A DNA stretch of 64,000 bases from Planctomycetota bacterium (lineage in GTDB: Bacteria > Planctomycetota > Planctomycetia > Gemmatales > Gemmataceae). Each line of letters begins with the position of its first letter. Position 1 is the stretch's first letter. Shown one piece after another: positions 7,849 through 15,433 of this stretch. A program made the position numbers and the translations under genes. The stretch spans positions 1 to 64,000 of the forward strand of contig JACOUH010000032.1 in NCBI GenBank assembly GCA_016177925.1, read 5' to 3'. The notes under the pieces are model-generated. The model saw only the letters and a program-made list of their open reading frames with translations, had not been told where the DNA came from and searched no databases.

Positions 7849-9807
7849 ATGAATCTGTTTTTCCGTTCAGTTCGCCGACTTTTCGGGAGAGGGCGTCCTG
7901 CCACCCGGTGCCGCCCGAGAACGTTCCGGCCGACCCTTCAGCTGCTGGAAGATCGATGCGTGCCGGCCGTCAGCGCGACGGAGTTCCCGATCCCGACCGC
8001 CGGCAGCACCCCGACGAGCATTGCGACCGCCGCCGACGGCAACCTCTGGTTCACCGAGTTCGGCTCCGACCGGATCGGCCGCATCAACGCCACGACCAAG
8101 GCGATCACCGAGTTCACGGTGCTCCCCGGCAGCGGGCCGCTCGACATCGTTTCGGCCCCCGACGGCAATCTCTACTTCACCGAGCGGTTTACCGACCGAA
8201 TCGGCCGCATCAATCCGCGTGCCGGCAGCGACGCGGCCATCCAGGCCTCGTTCTCGGATACGTTCGCCACGGGCATCACGGCCGGCAGCGGGCCGACCAG
8301 CATCACGGTTGGCCCGGACGGCAACCTGTGGTTCACCGAGTTCAACACCGACTCGGTCGCCCGCCTCACCCTGGCGACCGGGGCGGTCAACGAGTTTGCC
8401 GTCCCCGGCGCGGGCAGCGGGCCGGCGGGCATCACGAGCGGGCCGGACGGAGCGCTATGGTTCACCGAGGCCGGCTCCGGCGAGATCGGCCGCATCACCA
8501 CCGGCGGCAGTGTCACCAACGAGTTCGCCCTGCCCATCTCGACCAGCGACCCAGAGAACATCGTCACCGCCCCCAACGGGGTGTTGTACTTCACCGAACT
8601 GGCGCAGGACAAGATTGGCCTCATCACGACGGCCGGCGCCATCACCGAGGTCAACCTGGCGCTCGGCGCTGCCCCGAACGACATCACGATCGGGTCGGAC
8701 AACGCCGTGTTCTTCACGGAGGGCGGGCTGGACCGCATCGGCCGCCTCAGCCTCACCGGGAAGCTCGACGAGTTCGACAGCGGCATCACTCCGGGCAGCC
8801 AGCCGGCCGGCATCACCAGCGGGCCGGACAATGCCATCTGGTTCACCGAGAACACGGGCAACCGCATCGGCCGCCTCGCCATCCCGCCGGTCGGCGTCCT
8901 CGTGGTCGGGGCCGACAACACGGGTGGCACTGCCGTCAAGGCGTTCGACGCCAACGGCAATCTCCTGTTCAGCAACCTCGCCTTCCCGGGCTTCAACGGC
9001 GCTGTGCGGGTGGGGAGCGGCGATGTCAACGGCGACGGCATCCTCGACGTCATCGTCGGCGCGGGCCCGGGTGCCCCGGGCGGCCACGTCAAGGTCTTCG
9101 ACGGCACGACCGGCGCCCTGATCCGCAGCTTCCTCTCGTTCCAAGGGTACACGGGCGGCGTCTTCGTGGCCTCGGGCGACGTCAACAACGATGGCTTCGA
9201 CGACATCATCGTCGGCGCCGACGCCGGGGCGACGGGGGGCCACGTCGAGGTCTTCGACGGCAGGACCCAGCTCCTGATCCAGAGTTTCTTCGCCTACCCG
9301 GGCTTCAGCGGCGGCGTGCGCGTGGCCGCCGGCGACGTCAACGGCGACGGCTTCGCCGACCTCATCACCGGCACCGGGGCAGGGGCCTTCGGCGGCCACC
9401 TCAAGGTCTTCGACGCCAGGACCAATGTGCTGCTGCAGAGCTACTTGACCTTCCAGGGCTTCGCCGGCGGTATCTTCGTGTCGTCGGGCGACGTCAACGG
9501 CGACGGCATCACCGACGTCATCGTCGGCGCGGGCCCGGGTGCCCCGGGCGGCCACGTCAAGGCCTTCGATGGCAAGACCCAAGCCTTGGTGTCGAGCTTC
9601 TTCACCATGCCGGGCTTCTCGGGCGGGGTGCGCGTCGCCTCGGTCGACCGCAACCGCGACGGCCGCGCCGACATCGCCGTCGTCCCCGGCCCGGTCCAGT
9701 TGTCCAACGTCAGCATCTTCGACGCCCTGACGACGCAGTTGCTGGGCAACTTCCCGTCGTTCGCCGGCTTCATGGGCGGGGCCTTCATCGGCAGCGTCGG
9801 CCGCTAG
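7849..9807 (+). CDS. Exported double beta-propeller protein (Vgb-like plus FG-GAP/VCBS repeats)
   Basis: A 652-residue protein. A basic N-terminus leads to LQLLEDRCVPAVSA, an LEDR-type motif often seen near the start of very large planctomycete surface proteins. About residues 45-345 hold seven or so repeats of the type GPDGNLWFTEFNTDSVAR, matching the virginiamycin-B-lyase/SMP-30-like propeller. About residues 350-650 hold repeats GDVNGDGILDVIVGAGPG with DxNxDG calcium-binding loops, the integrin-like FG-GAP fold. No catalytic residue of Vgb can be asserted, so this is more likely a structural or adhesion protein. The start at 7849 has TTGAGG upstream; earlier codons in the frame lie in the intergenic region. 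Confidence 0.75.
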   Translation: MNLFFRSVRRLFGRGRPATRCRPRTFRPTLQLLEDRCVPAVSATEFPIPTAGSTPTSIATAADGNLWFTEFGSDRIGRINATTKAITEFTVLPGSGPLDIVSAPDGNLYFTERFTDRIGRINPRAGSDAAIQASFSDTFATGITAGSGPTSITVGPDGNLWFTEFNTDSVARLTLATGAVNEFAVPGAGSGPAGITSGPDGALWFTEAGSGEIGRITTGGSVTNEFALPISTSDPENIVTAPNGVLYFTELAQDKIGLITTAGAITEVNLALGAAPNDITIGSDNAVFFTEGGLDRIGRLSLTGKLDEFDSGITPGSQPAGITSGPDNAIWFTENTGNRIGRLAIPPVGVLVVGADNTGGTAVKAFDANGNLLFSNLAFPGFNGAVRVGSGDVNGDGILDVIVGAGPGAPGGHVKVFDGTTGALIRSFLSFQGYTGGVFVASGDVNNDGFDDIIVGADAGATGGHVEVFDGRTQLLIQSFFAYPGFSGGVRVAAGDVNGDGFADLITGTGAGAFGGHLKVFDARTNVLLQSYLTFQGFAGGIFVSSGDVNGDGITDVIVGAGPGAPGGHVKAFDGKTQALVSSFFTMPGFSGGVRVASVDRNRDGRADIAVVPGPVQLSNVSIFDALTTQLLGNFPSFAGFMGGAFIGSVGR

Positions 9808-9818
9808 CCGTGAGGCGG

Positions 9819-9958
9819 CAAGAGGAAAGCCCTCACGCGGAGGCAAGAGGAGGGAAGAGAGGGTGGAGGAAGAGGGGTCTCGCGCTGTCCGTTTACCTCA
9901 CTCTCCTTCTCTGCGTTCCTCAGCGCCTCTACGGCTCTGCGTGAGGGCTTTCCTCTTG
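9819..9958. repeat. 140-bp intergenic element with 20-bp terminal inverted repeats
   Basis: Arms 9819-9838 (CAAGAGGAAAGCCCTCACGC) and 9939-9958 are perfect inverted complements. Read leftward, the right half repeats short words such as CGCAGAG and TAGAGGCG, a style of intergenic repeat known from several bacterial phyla. The rest of the 9808-10275 gap holds no credible gene. A TATGAT hexamer near 10,217 could belong to the rhomboid promoter but lacks a clear partner. Confidence 0.7.
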
Positions 9959-10275
9959 TCTCAGCCGTGACGAACGGCTTTGTTCTCGCACCTTGCACGG
10001 CGGCTTCGACACGTCTTAGCCCCTGGGAGAGGGTTCTTCTCCAGGTTTCGCCAGGTGTTCCAGCGAGGTCGGGCAACCCTCTGCAAGGCAGAGGCCGCTC
10101 CGGGTGCGCGCCGCGCCGCGGACGCCCACTGACAGAACAGGGAGCGCCGACGCCGGTCACGGCCGTTCCTCAACCCTCGTCCGCGCTCTTCGGACTTTTC
10201 TCCCGCCGCCCTGGTATGATACAACAAGATATGCAACCCTCGTTCCTTTGAGGATGGCTGCCTTCGAGGACAGTC

Positions 10276-11196
10276 ATGGGCATCTACGATCGCGACTACT
10301 ACCGGCGCGAAGGGCCGAGCTTCCTCGGGTCGATCGCCGAACGAGGCAAGGTCTGCAAGTGGCTGATCGTCATCAACGCCGTCGTTTTCGTCCTTCAGCT
10401 CATCACCTTGAACCGCGATCCCCTTGGCACCTCCGAGGGCGAGGTGACGCGCATGCTGTGGCTCGACCCCGACCTGGTGCTGCACGGCCAGGTGTGGCGC
10501 CTTCTCACGCACGCCTTCCTCCATGACTACAACTCCTGGGCCCACATCCTCGTCAATATGGTCGTGCTGTGGTGGTTCGGCAGCGAGGTCGAGGAGATCT
10601 ACGGCTCGAAGGAGTTCCTGGCTCTCTATCTCGTCGCGGCGGTCGTGGCCGGCGTGGTTCAGATGCTGAGCGTGCTCCCGATGCCGGGCCACCACGTCGG
10701 CCTTGGCGCCTCCGGGGCCATCTCGGCAGTGGCAGTCATCTTCGCCTGCCACTATCCCTACCGGCAGGTTCTGCTGTTCTTCATCATCCCGATGCCGATG
10801 TGGCTGATGGTCGCCCTGTTCGTCGGCCAGGACCTTCTGACGTTCCTGCTCAAGATCCCGACGAACATCGGGGTGGGCGCCCACTTGGGCGGGGCCCTGT
10901 TCGGCTTCCTCTACTACAAGCTCCACTGGCGAGTGCTCAACCTCTGGCCGGACTTCAAGAGTTGGCGGAAGCGTCGCGTCCGACCGCAACTGCGCCTCTA
11001 CCGCGAGGACGAGCCGCCGGCGCCCGCCCCAGTCGCCGTCACTGCCCCGGCCAACACCGACCTCGACGAGCACCTGGAGGCCAAGCTCGACGCCGTGCTC
11101 GAGAAGATGTCCCAGGTCGGCAAGGAGAATCTCACCGACAGCGAGCGGCAGATCCTCCTCACGGCGAGCGAGATCTACCGCAAGAAACGCACCTGA
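10276..11196 (+). CDS. Rhomboid family intramembrane serine protease
   Basis: A 306-residue integral membrane protease cutting transmembrane substrates. Six or so membrane helices occupy residues about 28-215. The catalytic pair is visible: Ser146 in GLGASGA and His203 in GAHLGGALFGF. HAFLHDYNSWAHILVNM supplies the conserved His/Asn region of the oxyanion site. A soluble basic C-terminal tail of about 85 residues follows. GAGGAC precedes the ATG. It is first in a three-gene rightward unit with an FmdB zinc ribbon (21-base gap) and a DUF1080 protein. Confidence 0.92.
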   Translation: MGIYDRDYYRREGPSFLGSIAERGKVCKWLIVINAVVFVLQLITLNRDPLGTSEGEVTRMLWLDPDLVLHGQVWRLLTHAFLHDYNSWAHILVNMVVLWWFGSEVEEIYGSKEFLALYLVAAVVAGVVQMLSVLPMPGHHVGLGASGAISAVAVIFACHYPYRQVLLFFIIPMPMWLMVALFVGQDLLTFLLKIPTNIGVGAHLGGALFGFLYYKLHWRVLNLWPDFKSWRKRRVRPQLRLYREDEPPAPAPVAVTAPANTDLDEHLEAKLDAVLEKMSQVGKENLTDSERQILLTASEIYRKKRT

Positions 11197-11217
11197 GAGC
11201 GGAAGAGAGGTGTCGTC

Positions 11218-11439
11218 ATGCCCCTGTACGAGTACGTCTGCCAGGATTGTACCCACGCCTTCGAGGCGCTCGTTTTCAACGGGCAGAGTGCCGAGTGCCC
11301 GGAGTGTCACAGCCAGAAGCTGGAGCGGCAGCTGAGCGTGCCGGCTCGCCCGAAGGTCGACTCGCCCCCGCTGCCGACCGCCTGCAAGTCCGCCGGCCCT
11401 CCCTGCGGGCCGATGTGCAACCGTTGGAACAACTCATGA
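11218..11439 (+). CDS. FmdB-type zinc-ribbon protein
   Basis: A 73-residue protein starting MPLYEYVCQDCTHAFEAL with a second pair CPECHSQ, the four-cysteine ribbon of the FmdB/CxxC_CxxC_SSSS family. The family was named for a putative regulator, but its molecular role is uncertain. The C-terminus has two more cysteines (PPCGPMCNRW). It sits between the rhomboid gene and the DUF1080 gene. Confidence 0.85.
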   Translation: MPLYEYVCQDCTHAFEALVFNGQSAECPECHSQKLERQLSVPARPKVDSPPLPTACKSAGPPCGPMCNRWNNS

Positions 11440-11465
11440 GACCTCGGCCGGACAGGAGGTTCCCC

Positions 11466-12131
11466 GTGCGTGCGCTCCGGTCTGTCTTCACAGCCCTCGT
11501 GCTCCTTCTCCCGGCAGGCGCTCAGTCGCCCAACGCGAAGGAGACGGCCGAAGGATTCGTGCCGCTGTTCAACGGCAAGGACCTCGACGGCTGGAAACCC
11601 ATTGACAGCAAGGCCAACGTTTGGAGCGCCGAGGACGGCCTGATCGTCTGCAGCGGCAAGGGAGGCGGCTGGCTCGGCACGACCCGCGAGTATGACAACT
11701 TCGTCCTGCGTCTGGAGTATCGGCTGAAGCCCGGCGGCAACAGCGGCGTCTACATCCGTGCCCCCGGTCGGGGGTACATCAGTCGCCAGGGCATGGAGAT
11801 CCAGCTGCTTGACGACAATCACCCCAGCTACGCGAAGCTCGACTTCTACCAGTACACCGGCTCGATCTATCACGTCGTTCCGCCGACGCGGCGGGCGGGC
11901 AAGCCGGCCGGGCAGTGGAACGCGATGGAGATCCGGGCCGACGGCCGGCGCATCGTCGTCGTGTTGAACGGCATCAGGATCGTCGACGCCGACCTCGACC
12001 GCTGCCTGCTCGATCCAGCGGTGGCGAAGGAGCACACGGGACTGAAACGGACGACCGGCCTCATCGGCTTGCAGAGTCACACCGACCGCGTCGAGTTCCG
12101 CAACCTGCGTGTCAAGGTCCTGTCGAAGTAG
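11466..12131 (+). CDS. DUF1080 (3-keto-disaccharide hydrolase-type) exported protein
   Basis: A 221-residue protein with a signal peptide (MRALRSVFTALVLLLPAGAQS) and one concanavalin-like domain: FVPLFNGKDLDGWKP, NFVLRLEYRLKPGGNSGVYIR, GMEIQLLDD, GLIGLQSHTDRVEFRNLRV. The family acts on carbohydrates and is greatly expanded in planctomycetes. The start is decided by the ribosome-binding site: AGGAGG lies five bases before the GTG at 11466. An upstream in-frame ATG at 11436 overlaps the FmdB stop as ATGA and would add ten residues. Confidence 0.88.
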   Translation: MRALRSVFTALVLLLPAGAQSPNAKETAEGFVPLFNGKDLDGWKPIDSKANVWSAEDGLIVCSGKGGGWLGTTREYDNFVLRLEYRLKPGGNSGVYIRAPGRGYISRQGMEIQLLDDNHPSYAKLDFYQYTGSIYHVVPPTRRAGKPAGQWNAMEIRADGRRIVVVLNGIRIVDADLDRCLLDPAVAKEHTGLKRTTGLIGLQSHTDRVEFRNLRVKVLSK

Positions 12132-12142
12132 CCGCGCGCCCA

Positions 12143-12197
12143 TTAGCCCGAAGCGCGAGCGAGGTTCGCGGTGTCCCTTGCTGGCGCGTCGGGCTAA
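12143..12197. repeat. Imperfect inverted repeat between convergent genes
   Basis: TTAGCCCGAAGCGCGAGCGAGG on the left is mirrored imperfectly by CTGGCGCGTCGGGCTAA on the right, overlapping the stop codon of the leftward synthetase gene. The words belong to the same family as those at 441-521 and 15,273-15,333. Confidence 0.7.
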
Positions 12198-14551
12198 ACG
12201 GGTGCCGGGCTACCCTGAACTGCCGACAGGGCCATCTCCTTCACCTGCTTCAAATCCAGCTTGCCGCTGCCCAGGACCGGCAGGTGATCGATCGGGTAGA
12301 AGTCACGCTCGCCCGGCACCCACAGGTTCGGCAAGCCGCGCTCGCTCAGCCCCTTGCTCAGTTGCCGTGCGTCGGCGCTGTCCAGCGACAGGTGCAGCAC
12401 GACCAGGCGCTCCCCCTTCTTCTCGTCGGGCACCGACGCCACGGCGAGGACGCGCTCGGCGGTCTGCAACAGCCCGTGCAGTTCTTCCTCGATCTTCTCC
12501 AGTGGCACCATCTCGCCGCCGATCTTCGCGAACCGCGACAGCCGCCCGGTCAACGTGATGAAGCCGTCCTCGTCGATGCGGGCCATGTCGCCCGTCGCGT
12601 ACTCGCCGCCGATCATTACCTTCTCGGTCAGGTCCGGCCGATTGAGATAGCCCGCCATCACGTTCGGCCCGCGGATCAGCAGCAACCCCTCGGTGCCGGC
12701 CGGCAGCGGGACGAACGTGTCCGGGTCGACCACCCGCGCTGCAACGCCCGGCAGCGGTGGGCCGATCGTGCCCGTCTTGTTGTTGATCTGGACGCAGCCG
12801 TCGATCTCCTCATCGGGCAAGTTGGCCGCCGCCGCCGGCGACAACTCCGTGCAGCCGTAGCCCTCCAGTGGCAGCACACCAAAGCGGTCCTTGAATTCCT
12901 CCGCCAGCGCCGGGGGCAGTTTCTCCGCCCCGCACATCAGGATGCGCACCGAGCGGAAGTCGTCCGCCTCGCACTTCTTCAGGCAGAAACGCAGGAAGGT
13001 CGCCGTGTTGAGGAAGATCGTACACTTGTGAGAGTTACAGAGTTCTCCGATCTCCTTTGCCTGGCGCGGGTCGGCGTGGTAGACTGCCGAGGCGCCGACC
13101 GCTAGCGGCGCCCACAGCGTGACCGTGTAGCCGAAGCTGTGGAAAAACGGCAGCACTCCCAGCGCCCGGTCGTACCGGGTCAGCCCGGTCGCCTGCACCA
13201 TCGACTCGACGTTGGATGCCACGTTGCGGTGGGTCAGCACCACGCCCTTGGGATCGCCGGTGCTGCCGCTGGAGAAGATGATCGTCGCCGGGTCTTCCAC
13301 GGCATGCCGGCCCAGGCCGAGCACCCAGCGCTCCAGGACGAAACGCGGCAAGAACAGCACTTTCAGGAACGCCCGCGTCTTCTCGCCGGACGAGATGCGC
13401 GGCAGCAGTTCGTCGAGATAGATCAGCTCGACGCCGGGGCCCGGGTCGAGCGGAACGCGGTGCAGGAAGCGGCGGGCAGTCAGGACGTGGCGGACATGAC
13501 ACTGCCGCAGCGCCGACTGAACCGCCTCCGGCGAGGCGGTGTAGTTGAGGTTGACCGAGGTCTTGCCGAGGAACGCCAGGGCGATGTTGCTGAAGGCGCC
13601 GCCTGCCCCCGGCGGCAGCCACACGCCAACCATCGCCGCATCGCCGAGCACCGGCCGCAGGTGCCGCGTCAGACACAGGGCCCCGGCCAGTACCTTGCCG
13701 TAGGTGAGTGGCGGCTCCTTCCTGCTGCTATCGACCAGGCACGTCCGAAACGGGTGGCGGCAAGCCATCCGCACGAATTGCCGGTGAACGGGACGGTGCT
13801 CGTCGCTGCGGCGAGCGGCGGCGGCGGCGGAGAGCCGCTGCACCGCCTGGCGGACCTCCCCCGCGGGTGTGCCGGGAGGCAGTGCCTCGCCGAATTGAAC
13901 CCATGCCGGGTAGGGCATCTCCTGCGGGCGCATCCACGACGTCTTGCCATCGCCAATGCGGAAGAGACTACCCCACTTCTGTGCGACGCAAACGGGGAGA
14001 ATGGGGACCGCACATCGCCGCGTGACCTGCCGGAATGTACGGGAAAAAGGCAGTGTCAGGCCCCGTGCCGTGCGCTGCCCCTCGGTGAAGACGCAGACCA
14101 GTTCGCCGCGGTGGAGGCAGTCGGCGGCGGCACGCAGGGCGCGGACGAGGTGACGCGGTCCCGCATCGGCGTCGAGGGTGATGGCTCCGGCCCAGCGCAG
14201 CAGGTGGCGGACGCCCCAGCGCCGCGTCCAGCCGGCAAACAGGAAGAAGTGGACCGGACGCCGTACGGCAATCAGCAGCAGGAGCCAGTCGAGGTAGTGG
14301 AGCTGGTTGCAGACGAGCAGGGCGGCTCCGTGTGGCGGTACGTTTCGCCGCCCGGAAACCTTGAGCCGGTAGAGGGTCCGGGTCAGGAGCCAAAGGAAGA
14401 ACCGCACCGGGACGAGGGGCCGGAGCCAGCAGCAGAGCAGGAGCAGGGCGAGCGCAGTCAGACCGAGCGGCAGCAGTAGGCCGCTTTCGCTGAAAGCGGC
14501 TTGCGTCTGGCCGACGGCCCGACTTGCAGCACCGGCGAATGAGGCGGCCAC
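12194..14551 (-). CDS. Acyltransferase / acyl-CoA(ACP) synthetase fusion (Aas-like)
   Basis: A 785-residue bifunctional protein. Residues about 20-80 include a membrane segment. Residues about 75-270 are a PlsC-like acyltransferase, and about 290-780 an AMP-forming acyl-activating enzyme: IIFSSGSTGDPKGVVLTHR (A3), YGCTELSP (A5), YATGDMARIDEDGFITLTGR (A7/A8), GSGKLDLKQVKE (A10 lysine). This layout matches Aas, which re-acylates lysophospholipid. The canonical acyltransferase HX4D reads NQLHYLD, with Gln at the His position, so acyl transfer may be lost or shifted to the nearby His. FTEGQRT replaces FPEGTRS. The GTG start at 14551 is chosen for GGAG seven bases upstream; the frame is open further into a repeat. 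Confidence 0.8.
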   Translation of the reverse strand: MAASFAGAASRAVGQTQAAFSESGLLLPLGLTALALLLLCCWLRPLVPVRFFLWLLTRTLYRLKVSGRRNVPPHGAALLVCNQLHYLDWLLLLIAVRRPVHFFLFAGWTRRWGVRHLLRWAGAITLDADAGPRHLVRALRAAADCLHRGELVCVFTEGQRTARGLTLPFSRTFRQVTRRCAVPILPVCVAQKWGSLFRIGDGKTSWMRPQEMPYPAWVQFGEALPPGTPAGEVRQAVQRLSAAAAARRSDEHRPVHRQFVRMACRHPFRTCLVDSSRKEPPLTYGKVLAGALCLTRHLRPVLGDAAMVGVWLPPGAGGAFSNIALAFLGKTSVNLNYTASPEAVQSALRQCHVRHVLTARRFLHRVPLDPGPGVELIYLDELLPRISSGEKTRAFLKVLFLPRFVLERWVLGLGRHAVEDPATIIFSSGSTGDPKGVVLTHRNVASNVESMVQATGLTRYDRALGVLPFFHSFGYTVTLWAPLAVGASAVYHADPRQAKEIGELCNSHKCTIFLNTATFLRFCLKKCEADDFRSVRILMCGAEKLPPALAEEFKDRFGVLPLEGYGCTELSPAAAANLPDEEIDGCVQINNKTGTIGPPLPGVAARVVDPDTFVPLPAGTEGLLLIRGPNVMAGYLNRPDLTEKVMIGGEYATGDMARIDEDGFITLTGRLSRFAKIGGEMVPLEKIEEELHGLLQTAERVLAVASVPDEKKGERLVVLHLSLDSADARQLSKGLSERGLPNLWVPGERDFYPIDHLPVLGSGKLDLKQVKEMALSAVQGSPAPV

Positions 14552-14654
14552 ATCCAGTCTCCATGCGAAGGTGGGCGGGGTGCGTCCGTTCGATTTAATC
14601 AGAAGGGTATCAGACCCCGTCGCGCCGTCAATACCGGGGTCGACTCTCGATACT

Positions 14655-14735
14655 GGCGAGCGGGGGGTGTCAACCCCCCGGTAGGCGACCGGGGGTCGGG
14701 CACAGAACCGGGGGGGGGTACACCCCCCGCTCGCC
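14655..14735. repeat. 16-bp inverted repeat, GGCGAGCGGGGGG family
   Basis: Arms 14655-14670 (GGCGAGCGGGGGGTGT) and 14720-14735 are perfect complements. Between them are further G and C runs. The same word recurs at 46,644-46,674 and 58,243-58,329. It lies between divergent genes, so a terminator role is unlikely here. Confidence 0.8.
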
Positions 14736-14838
14736 AAATTCGATTGCCCTGCGGGAGGGGCTCGCATACTCCTGAAGGTAATCTGTCGCCCGTTCAGCCG
14801 GCCCCTCCGGCACGCTCTCCCGAGCAAGGAGATATTCA

Positions 14839-15168
14839 ATGGCTGATGAAGCGAAAACACCCGCTGCTGCCCAGGGTCAGGAAGCCCCTCGCCGGGAAGC
14901 ACCGCTCGACCTCAGCAAGGTCACGACGACCTACGCGAACTGGTATCGTGTCACCGGCTCGCCCGAGGAACTGCTTCTAGAGTTCGGCCTGACGCCCAAC
15001 ATGGGACTGGTGACCGACGAGCCAATCCGCGTGGCCCAGCGACTGGTGCTGAGCCACTACACCGCGAAGCGACTCCTCGCCCACCTGCACTACGCGCTGA
15101 AGCGGCACGAAGAGATCTTCGGACAGCTTGAGATGGATTTCCGCAAGCGCATGAGACGACAGGGCTGA
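14839..15168 (+). CDS. DUF3467 family protein
   Basis: A 109-residue protein with the DUF3467 pattern: TYANWYRVTGSPEELLLEFGL, then PIRVAQRLVLSHYTAKRLLAHL and a helical C-terminus KRHEEIFGQLEMDFRKRM. The family is widespread and of unknown function, and it forms small soluble proteins. AAGGAG precedes the ATG by seven bases. It is monocistronic and followed by a large nested palindrome. Confidence 0.85.
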   Translation: MADEAKTPAAAQGQEAPRREAPLDLSKVTTTYANWYRVTGSPEELLLEFGLTPNMGLVTDEPIRVAQRLVLSHYTAKRLLAHLHYALKRHEEIFGQLEMDFRKRMRRQG

Positions 15169-15207
15169 GGAGTGCATCAATTGATCAGGAGCGACGTTCC
15201 CCGGTGC

Positions 15208-15427
15208 TTCGGCCCGGGGTTCCGAGGACTCCACCCCGGGCTCTATTCCCTAGAGCGGTTCACACTTGCGTTGCACACTAACCCGAAGCGTCAGCGAGGG
15301 CCGGTCCCTCGCTGACGCTTCGGGTTAGTGTGCGACCCGGCCGCGAACCGCTCTAAGAGGGACGCGAACCAATTCCTGTCTTTGGGAATAAAGCCCCGGG
15401 TGGAGTCTTCGGAACCCGGGGGCCGAA
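15208..15427. repeat. Three-tier nested palindrome between convergent genes
   Basis: Three inverted-repeat layers share one centre. The outer arms, 15208-15250 and 15384-15427, are about 90 percent complementary by eye. The middle arms, 15251-15261 (TAGAGCGGTTC) and 15345-15355, are perfect. The inner arms, 15273-15300 and 15306-15333, are a perfect 28-bp pair around a 5-base loop. The inner word CGCTTCGGGTTAGTGTG recurs near 50,060. The whole gap between the DUF3467 gene and the next gene is essentially this structure. Confidence 0.85.
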
Positions 15428-15433
15428 CCCGCT

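Noticed and set aside
10569-11435. An N-terminal extension of the DUF1080 gene
   Set aside because: The frame is open but antiphase to the rhomboid and FmdB genes. The ribosome-binding site at 11,454 and the signal peptide set the start at 11466.
12194-14902. A 902-residue form of the synthetase fusion
   Set aside because: The extra 117 residues would be encoded by a palindromic intergenic region and run antisense into the leader of the DUF3467 gene; the GTG at 14551 has a proper ribosome-binding site.
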